Origin: Flaveria trinervia
Taxonomy: Eukaryota; Streptophyta; Magnoliopsida; Asterales; Asteraceae
Reading direction: 5' to 3'
DNA: 64,000 nucleotides
NCBI GenBank assembly: GCA_025506515.1
Contig: CM046457.1
Coordinates: forward strand, 43,049,525-43,113,524
The notes under the pieces: generated by a model
The model's input: only the letters and a program-made list of their open reading frames with translations
Databases searched by the model: none
Told to the model about the DNA's origin: nothing
Shown: positions 46,996 to 58,003 of the stretch, piece by piece
Layout of the letters: each line of letters opens with the position of its first letter
Numbering within the stretch: position 1 is the first letter of the stretch
Made by a program: the position numbers and the translations under genes

Positions 46996-49819
46996 ATGGA
47001 TGATCAAATGTCAGCCTTTACTGCTGGAAAGGACTCTAGGATACAGAACCGGCTGTTGCTTGAGAGTGAGGTGGGTAATCATAATAAACCACCAAAGCTC
47101 TTGACGTTAGATGAGTTTCCCCACTGGAAACAACGTTTTGAGATCTACCTCAATGGAGTGGATCCGAATCTGTGGGAAGCCATTGAGATTGGATATAGTA
47201 CACCGGTGGGAGCTGATGGAGTTAAGCTAACGTTAGGAGGGATGACGGATGTGCAGAAAGTTAAATACAATGCAGAGAAAAGAGTTTATGCATTGATTAC
47301 ACAGTCTATTCCTAAAGACATATTCCACCAGTACTCAGAGAATAAGCAGTCCAAGAAACTTTGGGATGAGCTAGAAAAGAGGTATGACGGGAATGCTTCA
47401 TTGAAGGCTATCAAAGCTATGGAGTTAAAGAATGAATTCGATGACTTCTCATCGATGGGAAACGAGAGTTTAGATGACGTTATAGATAGATTTTACCATC
47501 TGATGAGTGAACTGCATACACATGGGGTGGCAAATACCATGGAAGAGAAAGTTACTAACTTTGCAGACGGATTGCCTGAAAAGTGGGCCTCATTCGTGTC
47601 TAACCTTAGACAGAATGGAATGCTGGCAAAACTGGATATTAATGACTTCATTCTTAAGTTGCGAGAAGAGTCACTTAGGATGAAGTACAGAGCTCAGAAG
47701 TCTTCGTACAATCAAAATCCTGCTTTGTACAACGCCATGCCTCAAGCTAAGACGTCTGGAGCACCTCTCCAGATTGCATTTGTGTCTAGCTCATCGGGTC
47801 CTTCACATGCGTCTCCTTTAGGATCAGACACATCGGGACTCTCTTGTACCCACTATATTGGATCCAAAACAAGTGCTACTAAACTGAAGACCGAGAATCT
47901 CAGAATGGCGACTATGGAAGTAGCTCGAGAACACATGGATCTTTTGGCTGCAATGGTCCATTCTTATGATGAACTTGTTGCTGGGAAGATTGGAAACTGC
48001 CATCTGGCAGACGAGGACTACAAGCAGGTGGATGAAATGGAGCTTGAAGGATGGACATAATGTGGGCCTTAGCTAGTGCTGTCCGGAGGGCAAAGAAGTT
48101 TGTAAAACAAACTGGATAGAACTTGGTAGCTACTAAGGATACCACATTTGGCTTTGACAAGAGCAAAGTGACCTACTTCAACTGTGGAGAGAAGGGGCAC
48201 TTCAAAAGAGAATGTGTCAAGCCTAAGAAGACGGGTAACGGGAGCCCGTTCTCGTCCTTCACTCGTCAAGACAAGCAAGCTACCAGTTCTACTTCATCAA
48301 GCAAGGATCCAAAAGCCTTGACTGCTCATGATAATGAACGACAGGATTGGAGCTTTAGGTTTTTCTCACCAGGGGAATCAAACATAGCAAGTGTAGAAGA
48401 TATTGACAGTGATTCCGCTAGTGAAGGAGATCTAGCAGTTGAGATAGCGATGTCACATAGTGAAGAAGCAACTGCAACCGAGGTCAGTTACAAGCCTAAA
48501 GAGGAGACTACCACGTCAGAGACAGAAGACAGAATCACCAGAACCAGAGACATCTGTTGCTGCGTTGATGGCTAACTCTTCTAAATCAACTCAGGTAAGT
48601 ACTACTGACCAAATGTTTGATAGTTATGCTTGTTCTGATTGTGATACTTTTAGGAATAGCATAGATGAAAATTTGCTAGGTTATTAGATCATAATGAAAT
48701 AGCTTAGTAAAAGATTTGCAACTGTGCACTGAGGCTAATAGGGTATAAAACAAAATGAGCATAGTTATAAAGAAAAGATAGACCTTTTGACTAACAGCTT
48801 AGGGAACCGAAGTAGTTGCCTTTAACCAAGCTAATGACATTAGGTATTATCTAAACTCCCCGAAGAAACTAAGAAGCAAAAGCAGTTCTAGAAGTAGAAG
48901 TAAATTCATTAAAACAGAAACTGCATAGTTGAATAGTTCTTCACACATAGTCCAACACTTAGTGAGAGAAAGGAACACGGGGAGGGATTGGGTTATAAGT
49001 GGTCCACCACCACCTGAGACCTGATGAACACTAAGACTAGATCAATAAATAGTAATCCCATCAAGGATCATGTGGTGTCTACTCCTCTTGTTAGTGATCC
49101 AGATTGCTTATGTTCATCTATTGACTCTGGAAACAAACAAAAGGAGGCCACTTCAAAGGCAAAGGATAAATTGTCTTGTGTTAATCTGGAAAAGGAATTT
49201 GAAAAGGTGAACTTAAATTCAGGATCAAACAGAGTCAAATCAGAACCTAAAAGGACTTCTAAGGTAATCTTTCACATACTTCAAGTCAAAAACCTATTAA
49301 CCAAAAAGAAAAGGATGTTAAACAGGTTAAAACAGTTAACTTTGTTAAACCAGAGAAAACAACCAAAGAACCAGAGTCAAACCTAGAGTGAGTTATGTTA
49401 CTAGAGTGTCACACATTTCTTCACAAAGAAAGTTTAATCATAAAGTTGATAGCAGGTCGTGCTACAACTGTGGTGAATATGGACACATTGCTTCCTATTG
49501 TCACTTCTATCAGACACCTAGGAAGAAGATTGAACTTCAGATTTCAAAGCCTAGGTCTTCTAAGAGGATTTCTCTCACTCCACCTAGAAGAACTGGTGAA
49601 CCTAAAATTCAACCTGTAAGTCAGTCGACTGTTTATCACAGTCAGGCATTGCACAAATCTGGATTATGGAACGAGAAGACATCCTCTGTGTCTGATAATA
49701 ATGACAAGAAGGAACTTGAGCTACCCTCATCCTCTAAGGGTCAATGGGTAAAATTTATGATGTGTGATGCCTCTAGGAAACCCAAGCCAGTAAAGACTTG
49801 GGTTCCTAACCCAAACTAA
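46996..49819 (+). pseudogene. gag: S3 extended gag
   Basis: ATG 46996, open for 354 codons to 48060 (capsid part; L-T-L-D-E-F-P-H-W-K-Q-R-F, K-L-W-D-E-L-E-K-R-Y-D-G). After a frameshift the first zinc knuckle is at about 48171-48215, but its first Cys is Tyr (Y-F-N-C-G-E-K-G-H). A Ser/Thr/Glu-rich part and a coiled coil follow (about 48700-48930, broken). Segment 49024-49386 is Lys-rich, and a second intact knuckle C-Y-N-C-G-E-Y-G-H-I-A-S-Y-C lies near 49459-49500. It ends at TAA 49817-49819 after W-V-P-N-P-N. Extended Gag with a coiled coil is a Sirevirus trait. Confidence 0.87.
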
Positions 49820-52800
49820 TCCTTTACTTTGTATGTGCAGGGTGTTCGATACAGTGCTGAAACTAACGCGTGGATAGTAGACAGCGGAGCATCCAGGCAC
49901 ATGACAGGAAACATGGCTCTTTTATCAAACGTCAGCAAATAAAAGGACGGCATGTTTTGTTTGCTAGAAACAAGGGTGGATATATCATAGCCCAGGGAGA
50001 AGTGGGGAATCAGAAAGTTAAGTTTGATAAGGTGAACTACGTTTAAAAACTACAAAATAACTTACTTTCTGTTTCCCAAATATGTGATAAGGGATTTAAA
50101 GTCATCTTCGACAACAAGAAGTGTTACGTACTAAAGAAAGACTACGTGATCCCAGAGGACCAAGTTTTGATGACTGCTTCAAGATATAAAGATCTTTATG
50201 TCTTGGATCTGTCAACAGCTTCTACAACGGATCATGAGGTTTAGTGTTTTCTATCTAAAGCTACTGAAAAGGATTCCATCTCCTGGCATAGGAGAATGGG
50301 ACACATTTGTCAAAGGAAGATGAATCACTTGATTCAAAAGGATCTGGTGAGAGGAGTTAATGTCAAGAACTTCTAGCTTCCTGACTTTTGTGTAACTTGC
50401 AAGAAAGGCAAACAGACAAAGAAGTCTCATTCGGAAAAGAAAGTCCATTCAATAGAACTTCCTCTTGAGCTTCTTCACATGGATCTGTTTGGTCCAGTCA
50501 GTACAAAGAGCATTGCAGGTGACTTGTACTGCTTTGTGGTCACTGATGACTACTCAAGGTTCACTTGGGTAATGTTTCTGAAATCCAAATCAGAAACATT
50601 TGAATCATTCAAAGAGTTGGTAACCACACTGGAATCTCTCTTCAAGCTAAAGGTTAGACAAGTACGCTCAGACAACGGAACAAAATTCAAGAACCAGTGG
50701 ATGGAGGCATACTGCAAGGAAAAGGGAATTGTGCATCAATTCACTTCTGCTACACGCCTCAGATGAATGGCTTGCTGAGAGAAAGAACAGAAGCTTGATA
50801 GAGACAGCACGGACTATGCTGTAGACTCGAAACTGCCTATCCAATTCTGGAATGAGGTAGTGGCGAATGCATGTTATATACTGAATCGAGTCCTGATAGT
50901 CAAGTGCCACGGAAAGACATATACGAGCTACTACAAAGATGCAAAGTGAATCTTGGAGTATCTCGAACCATTTGGCGCGCCGTGCACACTTCTGTAGAAG
51001 ACACAAGAGGGTAAATTCAGCGAGAAGGCAGATGAAGGAATCTTTCTAGGATACAACATACCGAACAAGTGAGTTTACAACAACTCAACAGGTCTAGTAG
51101 AAGTATGGTGTAATGTTGACGTTCAGAGATATACCACACCACCTACTGGCAAAGGACCCGCCTACTTTTTCAACTATGATGGATTCTTCAAGTCCCTCAA
51201 CTTCCCTCTCTCTCTCCCTCGGATGACGAGTTTGCTACACGGATGATGTATGATATCTTGAATACACCAACATCTAGCGTACAGGGAGAATCATCTATTC
51301 AGTCAGGGGGAGTAGTCGACGACAGTGACTCCTCCTCTGAAGATGAAGCTGAAGAAGATAACCAGAACAGTCAGGAGGAACAGGTTCCAGTTCCTGAAAG
51401 TCCACAAGTATCTACCAGTGATGTACCTTCGACTTCGGAGCCTCAAACTCCAACTACCTCAGCTGCAGAACCAAATGTTCATAATCTTGGCTCTGAGGTA
51501 GCAGTTCCTGCTACTCCAGGATCACGACTAAACGTCTATCATCCCCTAAACAATGTCATTGGGGATGTCAGATCAGGAGTGCAAACCCAAAATCAGCTAT
51601 ACTCAGTTGATTACGCCTCAGTTATGAAAAAAGGATATATTCATGATGGTGCATATCGGTGTTTTGTCTCACAATTTGAGCCAAAATACGTCAGTGATGC
51701 ACTAAATGATGAGGCGTGGGTGAGTGCCATGCAAGAAGAACTTCTTCAGTTCAAGAAGTTAGGTGTATGGACTCTGGTTGATAGACCTAAAGGTGCTAAG
51801 GTCATTGGCACCAAATGGGTTTTAAAATGCAAGAAAGATGACCAAGGGGTATTATCAGGAACAAGGCTCGATGGTGGTTCAGGTTTTCGCCAAGTCGAGG
51901 GAATTGACTACAATGAGGTGTTTGCACCCGTTGCAAGGATGGAAGCCATTCGTATCTTCCTTGCCTATGCATCGTACATGAAGATTAAAGTCTATCAATT
52001 AGATGTGAAGAGTGCATTCCTTCATGGGGAAATCAAAGAAACAGTCTATGTCAGTCAACCCGAGGGATTTGAAGATCCTTATCATCGGGATAGAGTCTAC
52101 AAGCTCGACAATGCTTTATACGGGCTTCATCAAGCTCCAAGAGCTTGGTATGAGAACTCTCGACTCATCTTGTGAAACACGGCTTTCGCAGGGGAGTCAT
52201 TGACTGCACGTGTTCATTAAAGAAAGAAATATGGCGACCTACTGCTCGTATAGATCTATGTTGATGACATAATCTTCGGTTCAAAGAACGAAGAGTTATG
52301 CAAAGAGTTTGAAGCAGTTATGAAGAAAGAGTTTGAGATGAGTGCTATGGGGGAGATGAAGTTCTTTCTCGGGTTATAGGTGGATCAAACACCAAATGGG
52401 ATCTTTCTACATCAGACCAAGTATGTAGGAGACATTCTCAGTCGTTTTGACATGGAGAATGCATCTGCTGCTGGGACTCCACTGGCTACGAATCACGACA
52501 TAGCACCTGATGAAAATGGAGATCTTGTATGCCACGATGTACCGAGGAATGATTGGATCCCTTATGTATCTCACTGCCTCAAGACCTGATATCATGTATG
52601 CTACATGTTTATGTTCTAGATATCAGGCTAAGCCTAAGGTCAACCATCTGATCGGGGTCAAAAGGATTTTTCGTTATTTGAAGGGTACACCCATACTTGG
52701 GTTGTGGTATCCTCATGATGATGACTTTGAGCTCACTACGTATAGTGACTCAGATTACAGAGGCTACAAGATGAACTACAAGTCTACATCTGCGGGTGTC

Positions 52801-53222
52801 AATTCTTTGGGAGAAGACTAGTTACTTGGTAGTGTAAGAAGCAGACATCGGTTGCATTGCCAACCTATGAAGCCGAATATGTACTACTGCAAGTTGCTGT
52901 TCACAAATCATCTGGATTCAACAGCAAATGCGAGATTAAAGTTTAAAGTTCTCCTCTACTCCTATTGTGTTGATAACTCTGCTGCAATGCAGTAACTAAA
53001 AATCCGGTCCAACATCCTAAGACCAAACATATCGGTATTAAATACCATTTCATAAGAGACTGTTTTGAAAAGAACTTAATTGATGTGGTAAAAATTAATA
53101 CTGATTTTCAACGCGCTGACCTCTATACTAAAGCCTTTGATAAACCATATTTTCAATATTTGCTAGAGGTCAACGGCATTAAAAAGAAAAGTGATGTTAT
53201 TCCTGTTGATGATCATGTGTAG
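49820..53222 (+). pseudogene. pol: S3 pol
   Basis: Protease D-S-G at 49880-49888 (W-I-V-D-S-G-A-S-R-H-M-T-G). The HHCC finger lies around 50280-50410 (W-H-R-R-M-G-H ... C-V-T-C-K-K-G-K). Integrase core 50479-50766 has M-D-L-F-G-P and S-D-N-G-T-K-F; the Glu region is frameshifted near 50770. RT 51243-52175, with a frame wobble near 51870 and a stop at 52173; Y-V-D-D at 52257-52268 in another frame. RNase H 52510-52821, then a broken end with F-D-K-P-Y-F-Q-Y-L-L-E-V-N to the stop at 53220-53222. A tail containing a Ser/Asp/Glu-rich linker precedes RT. More than ten breaks. Confidence 0.88.
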
Positions 53223-55073
53223 TCCGACGTAGTTTAGTTAATTTTTCTTTTTTTATTTTATTTGTTTATTTTGGTTTGTTTAAATTAAACTCATGTTATT
53301 TTGCTGGATATTAAAATCCTAAAATAATTAAACCAGTTATGATTTTAGTATTTTAGGGGGAGAATAAATCAGCAAATAACATTAAATAAAAAAATGAGGG
53401 AGAAGGAGTGGAAAGCTGATTTAAGGTAGATCGTATCTGTGATACCGATTCAAACCCTTTGGAATATGATAGTACACAGGAACAAGTCAAGAGAGACTTT
53501 AAACTTTTAATTTAGAAAAGATGCAAAAATTCAAAGTATAAGTCTGTGTAGTCTAAGCAATATAAAAGGGAAGATGATAGAAAAACTGGTAACTCCTAAG
53601 GTAACACAATGAGAGTAGACCTAGAGGTTGCTAGACCACAATTGATACGACGGTAGATTCACACAATAGATGATTAGACCTAACTAGTGATCTCAAGATC
53701 AAACTAAGTTGTTCAACTGACTATGGGCTTCCATCTTATCACTGGTTAACACAATCAACAATATTCCAATAAGGGGTAATGAGCATGTAAACGCCACAAA
53801 TGTGTGCGGATGACCATAAATAGAGCAAAACATGAAAAAAATGAAAGAAAAATGCTATCAAGCTAATGACATATGTTGTTGGTGCATTTGGTGCAAAATA
53901 AAATTAAGCTGCTCTAACAAGGAGATAGGTTGTGTGCCTCTTTGCTGTGCGATGGCACTGACCTGAGGATAAGCATAACCTAGATATTCTAGAATTCATT
54001 GTTGTTTGCCGCCTCTCTACTATGCGATGGCACTGACCTGAGGACTGGCTTCTCTTTGAAAGCTCTAAGAATAGTCTCTCCTTATAATAATACCCGTAGA
54101 CCGCTCAAAAGCTCCTGAGGAATGTTGATTACCATATAAGTGTGGGATCCACAAATGCTAGTTAAAATAATTAAACCTAAAACAATCACCAGTTTGTGTC
54201 AAAAGTCTGTGTATGGATTTAAGTGGACAAACATATTGACAATCATTGTGGCTGCAATTCCTGAAAGATCAAATCAATGTGGTAATCTAAGAGTTTCAGT
54301 ATGATTTCCTAAGTTGCTAACGACTCTGGATGAACACCAAGAATTGAGCATCAAAAGGTTTTGATAACAAGTCCAAAATGATTTGCCTTGCCTGTATGAT
54401 TCCAAAATTGAATTGGTCCAGGTATGGTCAATCTAAGTTGAAGCTGTCTATTCCGGAACCAAATCCAGTAGATTTCCATCACAGGACTTATCTCTCACAA
54501 AAAAACAAAACAATTCTTATTTTGATTCCTTAGTTTAATTTTCTAATTTAGTTAGTCGTTTTAGTTTGTTTGTTTGTCGGACTACATTAGGAAAATCAGT
54601 AAGGGATCAACTCACTAAAAGGGTCATGTCTGAGAAGACCACATGTGTTTTAAAAGTTTAAAACAGTCACACCTGTGGTGATCAAAAAGTTTTCAAGTCA
54701 AAACGATCATGTCTGAGATGATCAAATGCTCATAACGTTAATTTCTGCAATTAAAGGGATTTTAAAAGTTAAATATTCAAATTGGCAGAAAATTTAATAA
54801 GTATGACCTATTCGCACGAATGGATCATACGTATGGACCAATCATACGAATGGAAGCCATTCGTACGAATGGACCATGAATATGGACCATCCAACCGAAT
54901 GGCCCATACGATTGGCCCAGTCAGATGCTTAAGGTGGATGAGTGAGTCAGTCGCACGACTGAGATCCAGTCGGATGACTGAAGAAGGACGACTGAACCAA
55001 TGCACGACTGAGTCCCACTCGCACGACTGAAAGGTGCGTATGAGCTCAGTCGCACGATTGAATCTAGGGTTAG
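53223..55073 (+). repeat. S3 pol-to-extra-gene spacer: purine tract, conserved blocks, word array
   Basis: A polypurine-like TTTTAGGGGGAG at 53351-53362. Two copies of CCTCT-TGCTGTGCGATGGCACTG-type block at 53936-53968 and 54010-54043. An array of CAGTCGCACGACTGA, CATTCGTACGAATGG and CAGTCGGATGACTG words runs 54805-55060. No coding sequence seen. Order and content match the S2 spacer. Confidence 0.65.
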
Positions 55074-55081
55074 TATAAATA
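55074..55081 (+). promoter_or_regulatory. Putative TATA box of the S3 extra gene
   Basis: TTAGTATAAATAGAGG right after the word array, 145 bp upstream of the putative splice donor. The box is the same TATAAATA as in the LTR, though the surrounding DNA is not an LTR copy. Confidence 0.6.
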
Positions 55082-55218
55082 GAGGGGGAGTCGGTCGCAG
55101 AGACTCACCACCTTCAAAATAACCCTGAATCGCACGACTTAACACAACTCTACAAAAATTTCATTTGATCTCTAAACCCCCGTTTCTTGATTACTGACCA
55201 TCTACATCGACTCTACAG

Positions 55219-55775
55219 GTAATTTACGGTAAAGAAGCACTCCCATAACTTTAATTTGATGAAAAATCGGTACATTCGGACTCGCAAAAGAACCGAGACT
55301 TTAGTGACTAAATAACCTAACTAAATGACTCAAACAAACGAAAGTAAAGATGTTAGGTGGTATAAGAATGTATTGCGAGTCAAATGAACCAGATAACAAT
55401 GTCTAAAACTCAAAAATGGTGAAAAAGTGAATTTGAATTGAAAAGTCAGTACATCATGCGAATGGACAGAGTGATGAACTTCAGTCGCCCGACTGAAGGG
55501 TGCGAACTGCTTAAACGCACGACTGAACCATGCGTATGAAGTTCAGTCGCACGGCTGGTGTAACCGCATGAGGTTACATACGTATGAGCCCAGTCGCACA
55601 CTCAGTGGTACGGATGGGATCAGTCGCACGACTGAACCCCATTCGCACTGTTCAATCGCACGACTGAAGTCAGTCGCACAATCTCAATCGCATGACAGAA
55701 AGATTTTCTTCAAGTTTAAGTGTTTCATGACTTTCTTAGCCAATGGTACTAATGTTTACTATCTTTGTGTAACAG
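55219..55775 (+). other. Putative 5'-leader intron of the S3 extra gene (557 bp)
   Basis: Donor CTACAG/GTAATTT at 55219, acceptor CTTTGTGTAACAG ending 55775 and abutting the ATG. A further word array (55450-55700, for example CAGTCGCACGACTGAACC) lies within it. S2 has a 556-bp candidate in the same position. Confidence 0.58.
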
Positions 55776-57021
55776 ATGGCGAGTCGATGGATTATGAGCA
55801 CGAAGCACAATATATGTGCTCATTTGGACTTCACATCCAGAAACGCTGCCGATTTCTCTGGCATCATCACATTTCTACTGAGATCGAGGATTGCACATGC
55901 CATATCTACTCCTTGTACTCCTTATCGATCCATTCAGCAAGCCTTCTGGGAAGGCGCTACAGTTGATAGATCGTCTGAGCCTCATTACATCAGAAGTACT
56001 ATCTTTGGAGAGGCTATTACTATCTCAGAGGAGGATCTGAGGATCGTATTACAGTTGGGGGATGACACTGATTGTCAACTCGATTACACCCCCTCACAGT
56101 CAGAGGATGCTTTCTTAGAGCCAAGTACTCTGGGGACATCAATGTTGGGGTACTCAACAAGAGTAACCTCTATCCCTAGTTTAAATATCTTGCGCACGTG
56201 CTGCTTAAGTGCATAGCTTCCAGAAAGGGAGGTTTTGATGCTATCTGACCAGATGCAGAACGCGTATGTTGCGTTGGTGCTGAACCCCCGTTCAGCTTCT
56301 CCAAGATGATCTTCACCTATCTAATGGAGAACATCGAGGGAAAGGGAAGGAAGGCTTCTGTATGTACCCGAGGTTTATGCAGATGATCATAGATCAGAAG
56401 CTTCCCTCCCTGCCGAAGGAGAAGGAGGATGCGGTAGTCCTCGAGGTGATGGATGATACTACCCTGGGGAGGATGAAAGTGTACAGGGGGAAGCAAGTGA
56501 AACCTCCTGTCAGGAGGTTGTTTGGGCATCTTGCCCGGGATGACTACGTGGTGCCAGCAAAGAGAAAGTGGCGCCATGATGATAGTGACTCTGATGTGGA
56601 GCAGATTGCTCTACCCACTCATGACTCAGATGATGATGACAGTGGGGATGCTGGAGACGGTATGCCTATTCCACCTAGAGGCACTATGTCTGATGTTGTT
56701 CCTCCAGTGTCCATCCGAGCTGGAGAAGTAGCCGAGTCAGCTGGATTTCATCAGGATTTCGTTCATGGTGCGGAGGAGGAGGATGAGTCGGATGAGGAGC
56801 CCCTAACGCGAAGTGTGGGAAGCAAAGTTGTTCCCACAGAACATGGGCTAAGGGTGGTTGGTGAACACCCGAGAGACTCCAGAGAGACTGATACTGACCC
56901 AAGCTATGCACCGGGGTCTGCAGGCAGGGTTGTAGGGGGAGCTTCCACCTCAACGGGGACAAGGAGGAAGAGGATGGCTAAACCCCATGGTCAGAAGAAG
57001 AAGAAGCGTCGGGTGACCTTC

Positions 57022-57200
57022 CTCACCACCACAGCCACCACATCCACCATAGCCACCACATCCACCACAGCCACCACATCCACACAGCTACTACAGCCAC
57101 CACATCCACACAGCCACCACATCCACCACAGCTACCACAGCCACCACCATACCTCCCACAATAGTACAGATTCCATCCACCACCATATCCTTTACTCCCA
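57022..57200 (+). repeat. Minisatellite in the S3 extra gene (9/18-bp unit)
   Basis: Tandem CCACCACATCCACCACAG with 9-bp variants (CTACTACAG, CCACCATAG). Frame drifts within it, so the encoded Thr/Ala or Pro/His repeats shift. Confidence 0.82.
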
Positions 57201-57857
57201 CATCACCTCCATCATTTCACAGACCTATCTTTACTACAGCCACCACCATCACCACTTCACACCAAGCAATACCCTCAGCCCATCCCTCACATACTTATGG
57301 ATCACCTCTACCTCCAATCGGGGTAGAGGAACAGCTGTCTGCACTTAACAGAATGGTGATGCACTTACTGGCTGCAATGAGGAAAAGGCAGCCCAGATCC
57401 ACCAGCTTACTGACCTGACTGCTGCACAATCTCACCAAATTGAAGAGCAGGCTCGAGTTATAGAGGAGCAGGCCCAACAGATGGCTGCTCAAAGCACCGA
57501 GATAGCCCAACTCCAAGCACATAGTGTCACATCAAGCAAGAAAATAGAGGAGTTGGAGAAAGCAAAGAAGACTATCCTTTTAAAACTGAAAGGATCTAAG
57601 GAGGAGCCATTGAATATCAAGGAAGGGGACAGAGATGATGATGATGAAGATGATGATGAGAATGTTGAGAGTGATACTGAGGAGAATGAAGAAACCGAAG
57701 AAGATAGGACAGGAGAAAGACGATGATGATGAAGCAGAAGGAGGGGATGCAGCTGCATCGGCCTCTGCTACAGGTCAAGAAAATGGTCAAAGAACAGACA
57801 AGATCAATCAGCTTCTACTTCTGCTCCTCCAAGTGATGAGACTATGATACATGATAA

Positions 57858-58003
57858 AAGTAAAGACTAGATGTTTATGTATTTATTTACTTTTGTATTT
57901 GAATCTTGTATTGAAAACGATGTATTGAATGTTATATTAAGTGAATGCATTTCTATTTGATTAATTACTAATGACTTATGTGTTGAATGTTTAAATCAAA
58001 TAG
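57858..58003 (+). other. Possible internal intron of the S3 extra gene (146 bp)
   Basis: A-T-rich insert between coding-like segments, from GATAAAA/GTAAAG to TTTAAATCAAATAG. Base composition drops sharply against both sides. Splice sites are acceptable but not strong; it could instead be a degenerate spacer. Confidence 0.35.

Noticed and set aside
54805..55081. Solo LTR of S3 type before the extra gene
   Set aside because: Shares words and a TATA box with the S3 LTR, but the sequence outside the words does not align and no TG...CA ends were found.
57481..57758. Ser/Leu-rich minus-strand reading over the Asp/Glu run
   Set aside because: Antisense of an acidic coding stretch; typical low-complexity shadow.
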